DNA from: an uncultured Saprospiraceae bacterium
GTDB lineage: Bacteria; Bacteroidota; Bacteroidia; Chitinophagales; Saprospiraceae
Assembly (NCBI GenBank): GCA_938039305.1
Contig: CALHUZ010000301.1
Location: forward strand, 1 to 5,997
Reading direction: 5' to 3'
Length of the DNA stretch: 5,997 nucleotides
Positions within the stretch are counted from its first letter, which is position 1. Each line of letters begins with the position of its first letter. The notes below the pieces were generated by a model. It saw only the letters and a program-made list of their open reading frames with translations. It ran no database searches and was not told where the DNA came from. This document shows positions 1 through 5,997 of this stretch, one piece after another. The translations under genes were made by a program, and so were the position numbers.

Positions 1-273
1 TGCATATTCTTCATGGGCCGTTGTAAAGATGACATCTATATCTATTCGATCGAGCTCTTGCAGGAACTCGAAGCCATTCATCAAAGGCATCTCAATATCC
101 AAGAAAAGAATATCCGGAGACAAATCTCTTACAACACTCACGGCTGCTTGAGGTTCTCCAAGAGATGCGAGTACATCAACATTAGGACATGCGAAGCTTA
201 ATTGTTTTTCAAGAACGCTTCTGCACTTGGTTTCATCGTCTATAATAATCGCACGTAATGTTTGCTTATTCAT
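1..273 (-). CDS. LytTR-type response regulator, receiver domain (partial, C-terminus beyond left edge)
   Basis: Reading leftward from an ATG at 273 gives 91 uninterrupted codons to the window edge, forming most of a CheY-like receiver domain. The protein opens with MNKQTLRAIIIDDE, which supplies the acidic pocket (D12, D13). The phospho-acceptor is D59 in LFLDIEMPLMNGFEF, and the conserved switch Thr lies in FTTAHEEYA near residues 83-91. The LDIEMP..NG and TAHEEYA forms are typical of the LytR/AlgR regulators that carry a C-terminal LytTR DNA-binding domain, so that domain is expected in the missing part but is not seen. The conserved receiver Lys is also off the window. The gene starts 11 bases after the stop of the kinase gene on the same strand, so the two form a likely cognate, co-transcribed pair. 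Another ATG at 283 is out of frame and stops after five codons, which supports 273 as the start. There is no strong Shine-Dalgarno site. Confidence 0.93.
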   Translation of the reverse strand, partial: MNKQTLRAIIIDDETKCRSVLEKQLSFACPNVDVLASLGEPQAAVSVVRDLSPDILFLDIEMPLMNGFEFLQELDRIDIDVIFTTAHEEYA

Positions 274-284
274 CTCTACTCATA

Positions 285-2384
285 TTATACATCCTCTTGA
301 ATAATAGGAACCTCCATATAAACCATGGTTCCCATGACATGTCCATCATCATCAAGAATACTCCTTACCTCCATATGGCATTCTATTTTATAAAGCTTAG
401 CAATCAATTCTAATCTACTCTTAGTAATCTCCAAACCATATGATTTATTGAGCTCATTTTTAGATCGATTGTTTACTTTAGAATTTTTCAGTCCTACCCC
501 ATTATCACTGATCTGTATCAACAATTGATCCTTGCTCTTTTCAATTTCCATCACAATCTCACAATCTTCTTCTACTCCTACGAATGCATGCTTTATACAG
601 TTCTCCACAAAAGGTTGCAAAATCAAAGGCGGAACTAATATTTCATCTAAGTCAAGGTTTAAGCCTAACTTCTCCACATAGTTAAACTTATCTTCAAATC
701 TAAGATTCTCTATTTCCGTATAAAGACGTATCGCGTTAAGCTCTTTAGCAAGCGCGACATACCTTTGTTTAGAATTAGATAGTATCATACGCATGAGCTG
801 AGAGAACTTAGAAAGATATGACGAGGCTTGACGAGGTTCTTCGTTAAGGATATAGTGATTGATTGAGTTGAGGCTATTAAACAAAAAGTGTGGATTCATC
901 TGAGCCCTAAGCGCCTCCATCTCCTTTTCCAGGTATAGCCTTTCCTTTTCTACGAGTACTGCCTCCTGCGCCAAGTTTTGCATTTTTACCTTATTCTTTG
1001 ATTGTCGCCATATGAGATAAGCGGATATCAATGCCAAAGCAAGAAGCGCAGAAAGCACCAATGATATCCATCTCCTTCTGGACAACTTGGTAGAAAGCAA
1101 AGTGTTTTCTAAGTTTCTTAGTTCATTGTCCTTTTCTAAGCCCTCTCTCTCATGTTTGAACTCATTGGATAGGATGGCTTTTTCAATCTCGTCATTGTTA
1201 TATGCTCTTATTTGCTCGGAGTTCAACTTACTATACTTCAGCGCTTTCGCATGATTTCCTTGTTCCTCATAAATCTCAATGGCCAAAGGATACAGTACTT
1301 CTTTTTGATACTTTAGGTCAGAGTTCTCAACTATATCAAAGGCTCGATCGAGACACTGTGCTGCTTTTTCAATTTCATTTTTCTTTAAGTACATCCTACT
1401 ACAAGATGTTTCTATCCCTAGTAAAACGGACAAACTCTCTTCTTCATCAGTGATAGATCGAAGCTTATCTAGCCGCTGTTCTGCTTGTACAATATCATCT
1501 TTAAGTAAAATATCAATCAGTCTAAGTTCTATTCTATTACTGTAATTTTTACTTTTAAGTTGACTGCTTTCTTGCTTCGCGAGTGTCAAAAAATGAAATG
1601 CAGAATCAATCAATCCTAAGGAGCTATACGCATTGCTGATATTACTGTAAGCCTGCATTCTTGGCGATCTAAAAGCACTTGAGTCAGGAAGCACATTCAA
1701 TGCATCGTGATAAGTCTCTAAGCCCAATCTATTTTTACTTTGTGTCATATAGATAGAGCCTATGTACATGAGATTACTGGCCATACTTCTCTGATCACCG
1801 GAAGCCAGATTAATGCGATAGCACTTATTGAAGTAGAACAACGCTGAATCGGGTTGCAAGACACTCTGATATCCATTAGCAAGTAGATAGAACAAGTCTG
1901 CTTCTCCTCTTGGGTCTCCTATCTGCACTGCATATGGCAGGGCTTCATAGGCTAAGTCTATTGACTTTGTTCGCTGCCCCAAGGTATTGGCCGCATTAGC
2001 AGCATTTCCCAATCCAGAAGCAATCAGTGTAAGATGAGAAGTTGTATGATCTATTCCTTCTAATGATGCTGCTTGAAGCAAATAATACGTCATTGCAGAA
2101 TCCCGCTTCCCAGCTAAGTAATAAGCATCTCCTAAGATGCTATATGCGATAGAAGTATATCGCGGATCATGCTCTGCCTCGGCCTTTGCCATGTTGATAG
2201 CAGCTTCCTTCTTAAGGTCTTTGAAGGAATATTCAGAATTGCCAAACATGAGTTCTGAGAAGAGATCATATTGTTCGGTGGCTATGTCTGTCGACAAATA
2301 TCTGCTGATCACATCATCGAGCTGCTGAGCATGTCCTGATAGACACCCTATAAGACAGAGAAAGATGATTAAGACAAACCGCAA
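285..2384 (-). CDS. TPR-containing LytS-like sensor histidine kinase (His_kinase family)
   Basis: This 699-residue membrane kinase probably phosphorylates the adjacent response regulator. Residues 1-19 form a signal peptide ending GHA|QQ. The segment from about 70 to 400 is helical with TPR-like repeats (for example GDAYYLAGKRDSAMTYY near 85-101 and ISNAYSSLGLIDSAFHF near 249-265) and should lie outside the inner membrane. A coiled-coil-like stretch follows at about 405-430, then one transmembrane helix at about 439-459 and a second charged linker at 464-492. The kinase core has the His_kinase motif QMNPHFLFNSLN with phospho-accepting H499, an ATPase N-box PFVENCIKHA (N595), a G1 box ISDNGVGL (D627) and a glycine-containing GLEITKSRL (650-658). 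All key catalytic motifs are intact. The start is TTG: in-frame TGA lies two codons upstream and the next Met is residue 46, which would remove the signal peptide. LIGC at 11-14 also resembles a lipobox, but type I cleavage seems likelier for an integral kinase. The stimulus is unknown. Confidence 0.94.
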   Translation of the reverse strand: MRFVLIIFLCLIGCLSGHAQQLDDVISRYLSTDIATEQYDLFSELMFGNSEYSFKDLKKEAAINMAKAEAEHDPRYTSIAYSILGDAYYLAGKRDSAMTYYLLQAASLEGIDHTTSHLTLIASGLGNAANAANTLGQRTKSIDLAYEALPYAVQIGDPRGEADLFYLLANGYQSVLQPDSALFYFNKCYRINLASGDQRSMASNLMYIGSIYMTQSKNRLGLETYHDALNVLPDSSAFRSPRMQAYSNISNAYSSLGLIDSAFHFLTLAKQESSQLKSKNYSNRIELRLIDILLKDDIVQAEQRLDKLRSITDEEESLSVLLGIETSCSRMYLKKNEIEKAAQCLDRAFDIVENSDLKYQKEVLYPLAIEIYEEQGNHAKALKYSKLNSEQIRAYNNDEIEKAILSNEFKHEREGLEKDNELRNLENTLLSTKLSRRRWISLVLSALLALALISAYLIWRQSKNKVKMQNLAQEAVLVEKERLYLEKEMEALRAQMNPHFLFNSLNSINHYILNEEPRQASSYLSKFSQLMRMILSNSKQRYVALAKELNAIRLYTEIENLRFEDKFNYVEKLGLNLDLDEILVPPLILQPFVENCIKHAFVGVEEDCEIVMEIEKSKDQLLIQISDNGVGLKNSKVNNRSKNELNKSYGLEITKSRLELIAKLYKIECHMEVRSILDDDGHVMGTMVYMEVPIIQEDV

Positions 2385-2527
2385 TTTTCAGGTTTTAGTT
2401 TAGGTCTAATACCTATAGACAACTAATGAGTGATCAGAATACAGAGAAATGTATGGAAAAGCAGCTAATAAATCTTGGGCAAACGTGTAATTGTCCTGTT
2501 TGGATTATTAAATGGTCGCAAGCAGGC

Positions 2528-2558
2528 TTGATTCTGGTTAAAAGTATACTTACATTTG
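2528..2558 (+). promoter_or_regulatory. Bacteroidota-type promoter of the TetR cluster
   Basis: TTG at 2528-2530 and TACATTTG at 2551-2558 match the known Bacteroidota housekeeping promoter pattern (TTG at about -33 and TAnnTTTG at about -7). The spacer is 20 bases, within the usual 17-23 range, and the -7 box matches at every fixed position. Transcription should begin a few bases downstream of 2558, inside the palindrome at 2561-2581, leaving a leader of roughly 30 bases before the TetR ATG at 2596. The start point is inferred, not seen. Confidence 0.75.
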
Positions 2559-2560
2559 AT

Positions 2561-2581
2561 ACCGACCGACGGTCAGTCAGT
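2561..2581. promoter_or_regulatory. Palindromic candidate TetR-family operator
   Basis: The left arm ACCGACCGAC (2561-2570) and right arm GTCAGTCAGT (2572-2581) flank a central G at 2571. Eight of the ten positions pair as a dyad. Each arm is itself a repeated four-base unit (ACCG twice, GTCA twice), a form seen in many TetR-family operators built on GACCGAC/GTCGGTC-like half sites. The site starts two bases after the -7 box and ends 14 bases before the TetR ATG, so a bound dimer would cover the predicted transcription start. Autorepression of the TetR gene, and through it the downstream transport genes, is the natural inference. The GC-rich palindrome also stands out from the AT-rich surroundings. 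Confidence 0.78.
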
Positions 2582-2595
2582 AATTGGGATTTTAA

Positions 2596-3318
2596 ATGAC
2601 AGTAAGTAGAACAGTAAAAGAATATGACGTCAGAAGACTTGAGTTTCTCAAGGCAACTAACGAGTTCTTCTACTCGGTAGGATACCAAAAAATGTCCGTT
2701 TCTATGCTTACCCAAAAAGTAGGCGTTGCAAAAGGTACCTTCTACCACTACTTCACTTCTAAAGAAGACCTCCTGACTCAATGGGTGATTCATGAGATGG
2801 GTCCTATCATGGAGCAACACCAACTAGTCACACAAGATCAATCCCTTAATGCTCTAGAGAAACTCAACAAAATCATGCAGCAAGGCAGAGACTGGGACCT
2901 CCAGCATCTTGACATGATGATATCTCTGATGACCATCCTTTACGACAGCCACAATATTAGGTTGCTCAGTGAGATGACCAAGCAATCCGAATTGCTCGCT
3001 AAAGACATCTTTAGCAGCATCATCCATCAAGGAGTTAACGAAGGTGTTTTTGATACTCCATATCCTGATCAACTGGCAACTAAAATCATTCAATTCTCAC
3101 AGTTCTTTTCACAAGACTTGGGCAATGCCATTTTGAAACATATAGAAAATGACGATTACAGTATAGATGATCTGATGGACCTGACAAATGTCTGGGAAGA
3201 CGTCATGGAGCGTATTCTTGGAGCTCCTAAAGGTTCAATCACATTTGTCGATAAGACATTTCTAAGAACTATGTTTGATCATATCAGCAATAGTAAAAAA
3301 GTAAAGAAAACAGCATGA
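2596..3318 (+). CDS. TetR/AcrR-family transcriptional regulator
   Basis: This 240-residue protein is a likely ligand-responsive dimeric repressor. Its N-terminal DNA-binding domain covers about residues 12-60. The helix-turn-helix runs SVSMLTQKVGVAKGTFYHYF (34-53), followed by SKEDLL, the family signature in which the TFYHYF helix contacts DNA. The C-terminal part (about 65-225) is helical and divergent, as expected for the ligand-binding and dimerisation domain; its ligand cannot be inferred. It is somewhat longer than many TetR proteins and ends in a basic tail (KKVKKTA). The ATG at 2596 places the helix-turn-helix at the usual distance from the N-terminus. The gene sits directly behind a promoter with an overlapping palindrome and overlaps the next gene by ATGA (3315-3318), so it is the first gene of a probable operon whose products it is likely to control. 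Confidence 0.93.
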   Translation: MTVSRTVKEYDVRRLEFLKATNEFFYSVGYQKMSVSMLTQKVGVAKGTFYHYFTSKEDLLTQWVIHEMGPIMEQHQLVTQDQSLNALEKLNKIMQQGRDWDLQHLDMMISLMTILYDSHNIRLLSEMTKQSELLAKDIFSSIIHQGVNEGVFDTPYPDQLATKIIQFSQFFSQDLGNAILKHIENDDYSIDDLMDLTNVWEDVMERILGAPKGSITFVDKTFLRTMFDHISNSKKVKKTA

Positions 3319-4085
3319 TGAAATTAATGCTTCGATACATCCTCATTCTAATCATTGGTTTAAGCGCAGCAGCCACTGAAGTTTCAGCACAAAGTGAGAC
3401 AGATCCACTTGTGATCATTAAGAAAGCAAATGACAAGCTTCAAGGTGGAAGTAGCAAAGCGGAGATGAAAATGACAATAGTACGACCATCTTGGACTCGT
3501 GAGATGAGAATGAAAGCTTGGTCGAAGGGAGATGATTATTCGCTCACGCTTATTGTAGGACCCGCTCGAGATAAAGGAACTGCTTTTTTAAAAAGAGATA
3601 AGGAAATTTGGAATTGGCAACCAAGTATCGACCGCAATATAAAACTCCCACCAAGCATGATGATGCAATCCTGGATGGGTTCTGATCTTACAAACGATGA
3701 TCTTGTAAAGCAATTCTCCATAGTTAATGATTATACTCATACGCTTATTGGTATCGAAGAGATAGAAGGCAGAGATTGCTATAAATTAGAATTAATACCA
3801 AAAGAAGATGCGGCAGTGATCTGGGGAAGGATTCTAACATGGATAGATGTCGCAGAATTCATGCAACTGAAAACTGAATTCTACGATGAAGACGCATATC
3901 TGATCAATACCATGGCTGGATCTGATGTTAAAAATATCGGTGGCAAAATATTGCCAAGCAAAATGATCATCACTCCAGAAGAAGAGGAAGGTCATCAGAC
4001 GATATTAGAGTATATAGATATTGCTTTTGACATCCCAATCAAAGACAACTTCTTCTCCATACAAAACATGAAACGCGTTAAGTGA
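3315..4085 (+). CDS. LolA-like outer membrane lipoprotein-sorting protein (COG2834 / PF17131-type)
   Basis: This 256-residue secreted protein resembles the LolA-like family, whose members have a half-open beta-barrel fold related to LolA and LolB and are thought to carry lipidated or hydrophobic cargo across the periplasm. A signal peptide occupies residues 1-25, with basic K3/R7, a hydrophobic core near 8-20 and a VSA|Q cleavage site; no lipobox Cys is seen, so the mature protein should be soluble. Family-type features include the early AEMKMTIVRPSWTREMRMKAW strands (split here at about 49-69), VGPARDKGTAFLKRDKEIWNW (81-101) and the hallmark SWMGSDLTNDDLVK (119-132). The gene overlaps the TetR stop as ATGATGA, so translation could start at 3315 or at the second ATG (3318); both keep the signal peptide. 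Permease genes lie directly downstream, suggesting a dedicated carrier for that transporter. Cargo is unknown, and this is not the housekeeping LolA by sequence pattern. Confidence 0.88.
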   Translation: MMKLMLRYILILIIGLSAAATEVSAQSETDPLVIIKKANDKLQGGSSKAEMKMTIVRPSWTREMRMKAWSKGDDYSLTLIVGPARDKGTAFLKRDKEIWNWQPSIDRNIKLPPSMMMQSWMGSDLTNDDLVKQFSIVNDYTHTLIGIEEIEGRDCYKLELIPKEDAAVIWGRILTWIDVAEFMQLKTEFYDEDAYLINTMAGSDVKNIGGKILPSKMIITPEEEEGHQTILEYIDIAFDIPIKDNFFSIQNMKRVK

Positions 4086-4091
4086 CGAGGA

Positions 4092-4131
4092 ATGGGCTAA
4101 TGGGCTAATATGCTAATGGGTTAATTAGTGA
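4092..4131. repeat. 8-bp imperfect tandem repeat
   Basis: Consecutive 8-base units read ATGGGCTA, ATGGGCTA, ATATGCTA, ATGGGTTA and a degenerate ATTAGTGA. The array begins seven bases after the stop codon of the LolA-like gene. Its last units also form a weak AT-rich hairpin (CTAAT 4113-4117 with ATTAG 4124-4128), but there is no T-run to make it an intrinsic terminator. Similar short GCTAATG-like arrays are, from memory, common between genes in Bacteroidota genomes; function is unknown. Confidence 0.8.
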
Positions 4132-4180
4132 ATGAAAAGAACTAAATAGAAAACTGATAAAAGAAAGCGAATCAGAACTT

Positions 4181-4216
4181 CTTAAACCTATTAAACACAT
4201 CAAACTTATAAAACGT
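4181..4216. repeat. 9-bp periodic AAAC repeat upstream of permease gene
   Basis: AAAC recurs exactly every nine bases at 4184, 4193, 4202 and 4211, in units CTTAAACCT, ATTAAACAC, ATCAAACTT and ATAAAACGT. The array ends eight bases before the TTG start of the first permease, so in mRNA it forms an unstructured A-rich leader. This could simply be slipped-strand repeat sequence, or it could aid ribosome loading where no Shine-Dalgarno site exists. The role is not shown by the sequence. Confidence 0.65.
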
Positions 4217-4224
4217 AACAAGCA

Positions 4225-5448
4225 TTGTTAATCAAACTTGCATGGAGAAATATTTATCGCAATAAGCGTCGCACACTGCTGACCATCAGTGCCGTGGCTT
4301 TTGCTGTTTTCTTCGCATCTTTCATGAACTCTTTTCAAAAAGGAGCTTGGGACCACATGATGATTAGTGTTGTCAATTCTTATTCTGGTTTTGGACAAAT
4401 TCATAAAAAAGGATATTGGGATGAACAGACATTAGATAATTCGTTTGGCTACTTACCTTCTTCACATGAAGCTTCAAAGTTATCTTCAGTTGAAGGAACG
4501 GTACCACGTATCGAGTCATTTGCTCTGGCGTCCTATTCTAAATACACAAAGGCATCATTTGTCATTGGAACTGATCCAATCAAGGAGGATCAGATGACAC
4601 AGATCAGCTCTCGCATTGTATCAGGTAGTTATCTATCAGCTGATGACAAGGCCGTTATCATCGGGAAGGGAGTAGCAGAAGCACTTAAGATCAACATTAA
4701 CGATACTTTAGTCTTAATCGGCCAAGGATATCATGGAGTCAACGCAGCAGGAAAATTCTTGGTGAAAGGGATTTTACATTTTCCATCTCCTGAATTGAAT
4801 AAGAGAACCATCTTCATGCCTATAAAAGCGGCAGATCAATTCTATGGCACTGAAGGCAACGTGACCTCCCTAGCATTGGATATCAGCAATAAAGAAGATG
4901 CTTTGCTTGCTTTAGCATCTCTCAAGACAACTCTGGATACAACCCAATATGAGATCATGAATTGGAAAGAGATGCTGCCAGAATTGCAGCAAGCTCGGGA
5001 GGTTGACACTGGAGGGGCTATGATTATGCTCTTTGTGCTTTATTTGATTATAGGGTTTGTTTTATTAGGTACTATACTAATGCTTACAAAGGAACGCATG
5101 CATGAATTTGGTATTCTTACCGCCATTGGAATGAATAAAGGAAAGTTAGCAAGGACCGTCTGGATGGAGATTCTATTACTTGGATTTGTAGGTAGTATAG
5201 TGGGAATCATCATATCGGCCATCATTGTCTACTACTTCCACACCAACCCACTTAACCTTGCCATCATGGGAGAAGATGCAGTTAAGACTTATGAGAGCTT
5301 TGGTGTAGAACCTATATTCCCCGCTGCATTTGAATGGTCGATATTTTTCAATCAAGCGATTATCGTTGCCATTCTGACAAGCGTGCTCTCTCTCTATCCG
5401 ATTATCAAAATATTCAACCTAAATACTATAGCCGCCATGCGGGACTAA
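4225..5448 (+). CDS. ABC transporter permease, FtsX/MacB (LolC/E-like) family
   Basis: This 407-residue inner-membrane permease has the complete four-helix FtsX/LolCE layout. Residues 1-16 are basic (MLIKLAWRNIYRNKRR), followed by transmembrane helix 1 (about 17-37) and a large periplasmic MacB_PCD-type domain (about 40-260). Helix 2 lies at about 264-287, then the cytoplasmic coupling segment ERMHEFGILTAIGMNKGKL (290-308), which in this family contacts the ATPase. Helix 3 is at about 315-338 and helix 4 at about 372-395, ending near the C-terminus TIAAMRD. The family does not import; members extract lipoproteins or drive substrate export by mechanotransmission. The start is TTG at 4225: an in-frame TAA lies three codons upstream, and MLxKLAWRNI is the standard N-terminus of the family and matches the next gene. 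It lies 139 bases after the LolA-like gene with no visible promoter or terminator, so read-through from the TetR promoter is plausible. Confidence 0.92.
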   Translation: MLIKLAWRNIYRNKRRTLLTISAVAFAVFFASFMNSFQKGAWDHMMISVVNSYSGFGQIHKKGYWDEQTLDNSFGYLPSSHEASKLSSVEGTVPRIESFALASYSKYTKASFVIGTDPIKEDQMTQISSRIVSGSYLSADDKAVIIGKGVAEALKININDTLVLIGQGYHGVNAAGKFLVKGILHFPSPELNKRTIFMPIKAADQFYGTEGNVTSLALDISNKEDALLALASLKTTLDTTQYEIMNWKEMLPELQQAREVDTGGAMIMLFVLYLIIGFVLLGTILMLTKERMHEFGILTAIGMNKGKLARTVWMEILLLGFVGSIVGIIISAIIVYYFHTNPLNLAIMGEDAVKTYESFGVEPIFPAAFEWSIFFNQAIIVAILTSVLSLYPIIKIFNLNTIAAMRD

Positions 5449-5479
5449 AAATTAAATCGTCACCAACAAAACTTAGAAC

Positions 5480-5997
5480 TTGTTAGTAAAACTTGCTTGG
5501 AGAAATATCTGGAGATCTGCACTTAGAAGTATTGTCATCATGACAGCTATCATCATAGGTGTAGGCGCTACAGTATTCATCCTCGCTTTTATTAATGGGC
5601 AGATACAATCGTACATAAACAACACGGTTCAAAACGAAATCTCTCACTTACAGATTCATACACCCAACTATAAAGATGACTATGACGTCTCCTTGTTCTT
5701 CACTGATGTAAATGATAAAGTCACACAAATAAGCGAATTAGAAAATGTCGCGGCAGCGGTTCCAAGAACTTTGATCAACGGTATCATCTCTTCGGCTAAA
5801 GCCAGCAGAGGAGTACTCATAAAAGGAGTAGTGCCCGATCAGGAGCAAACTGTAACCAAGATGAATGAAAAGATCATAGAAGGAACATTTCTCAACAGTG
5901 ATGCCAGAAACCCCATTATCATCGGTCAAGCGTTAGCAGATAAGCTGAAAATCAAAATCAGAAAGAAGATCGTACTAAGATTTCAAAACGTAGAAGG
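5480..5997 (+). CDS. Second ABC transporter permease, FtsX/MacB family (partial, cut by right edge)
   Basis: An open frame of 172 codons plus two bases runs from a TTG at 5480 to the window end without a stop. It encodes the N-terminal part of a permease paralogous to its neighbour: MLVKLAWRNIWRSALRS, then transmembrane helix 1 (about 18-39, IVIMTAIIIGVGATVFILAF), then the start of a periplasmic MacB_PCD-like domain with AVPRTLINGIISS, GVLIKGVVPDQE and an IIIGQALADKLKIK stretch that parallels VIIGKGVAEALKIN in the first permease. The TTG start is favoured because an in-frame TAG lies one codon upstream and the first Met codon (residue 21) falls inside helix 1. The gap from the previous stop is 31 bases, so the pair is very likely co-transcribed and forms a LolC/LolE-like heterodimer. 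Helices 2-4 and the partner ATPase are not in view. Confidence 0.9.
   Translation, partial: MLVKLAWRNIWRSALRSIVIMTAIIIGVGATVFILAFINGQIQSYINNTVQNEISHLQIHTPNYKDDYDVSLFFTDVNDKVTQISELENVAAAVPRTLINGIISSAKASRGVLIKGVVPDQEQTVTKMNEKIIEGTFLNSDARNPIIIGQALADKLKIKIRKKIVLRFQNVE

Larger units (their letters stand above)
2385..2595. other. Divergent intergenic region between kinase and TetR genes
   Basis: This 211-base spacer must hold promoters for both the leftward kinase/regulator pair and the rightward TetR cluster. The rightward promoter and operator are clear and listed separately. For the leftward direction I see only a weak candidate: TACATTTC on the minus strand (2453 down to 2446), one mismatch from TAnnTTTG, with no TTG at a proper distance upstream. 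A small inverted repeat, TAGGT-CTAAT-ACCTA (2401-2415), lies just upstream of the kinase start and has no assigned role. No convincing coding sequence lies here; the long minus-strand reading frame that enters from the TetR gene is an antisense shadow. Confidence 0.6.

Noticed and set aside
13..201. Plus-strand 62-codon open frame at the left edge
   Set aside because: It is antisense to the response regulator receiver domain, which has all the expected motifs.
2401..2415. Inverted repeat TAGGT-CTAAT-ACCTA upstream of the kinase
   Set aside because: Arms are only five bases and the loop five; this is expected by chance in AT-rich intergenic DNA and has no linked regulator.
2446..2453. TACATTTC on the minus strand as the kinase promoter -7 box
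   Set aside because: One mismatch from TAnnTTTG, and the nearest TTTG upstream is 26 bases away, longer than the usual spacer. Too weak to list as a promoter.
2434..2823. Minus-strand open frame of 129 codons overlapping the TetR start
   Set aside because: It lies antisense to the TetR helix-turn-helix region, shows no recognisable domain, and would run through the clear promoter and operator. It is a shadow frame.
4113..4128. CTAAT/ATTAG hairpin after the LolA-like gene as a terminator
   Set aside because: The stem is five mostly A-T pairs with no following T-run, and it arises from the 8-bp repeat units.
4181..4216. AAAC-phased array as a CRISPR-like or phage attachment repeat
   Set aside because: Units are nine bases with no spacers, and no cas, integrase or tRNA gene is near.
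5738..5929. Minus-strand 63-codon open frame inside the second permease
   Set aside because: The plus-strand frame encodes a clear permease paralogue across this stretch, so the antisense frame is a shadow.

Overview
The window looks like a chromosomal segment of a member of the Bacteroidota (Cytophagia or Flavobacteriia type). This rests on low GC, a TTG/TAnnTTTG promoter, genes without strong Shine-Dalgarno sites, and typical family content: a TPR-type LytS-like histidine kinase paired with a LytTR-style receiver, and a LolA-like protein next to FtsX-type permeases. No species assignment is attempted.

Layout. The left part, read leftward, holds a two-component pair: a 699-residue membrane histidine kinase (2384 to 285) followed 11 bases later by a response regulator whose receiver domain runs off the left edge (273 to 1). 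A 211-base intergenic region separates this pair from a divergent, rightward cluster. That cluster is a TetR-family repressor (2596-3318), a periplasmic LolA-like lipoprotein-sorting protein (3315-4085, overlapping the repressor by the four bases ATGA), a first FtsX/MacB-type ABC permease (4225-5448), and a second, paralogous permease starting at 5480 and cut by the right edge.

How the parts work together. The repressor gene has a well-formed Bacteroidota promoter (2528-2558), followed immediately by a 21-bp near-perfect palindrome (2561-2581) that should cover the transcription start. This is a strong candidate for an autoregulatory TetR operator. The downstream genes look like an inducible envelope export machine: two LolC/LolE-like permeases with their own LolA-like periplasmic carrier. 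The ATPase is not in view and would be expected beyond the right edge. The inferred job is moving a lipid, lipoprotein or other hydrophobic ligand out of the inner membrane; the substrate cannot be read from the sequence.

Oddities. Three of the genes (kinase and both permeases) appear to begin with TTG, each with an in-frame stop within a few codons upstream and no good ATG nearby. The 139-base gap before the first permease holds two different short tandem periodicities (8 bp and 9 bp). There is no gene-free stretch over 300 bases, and I saw no RNA gene, CRISPR array, insertion sequence or clear intrinsic terminator. I did not find anything that I can defend as a wholly new type of system; the regulated LolA-like/permease cluster is the most interesting part.
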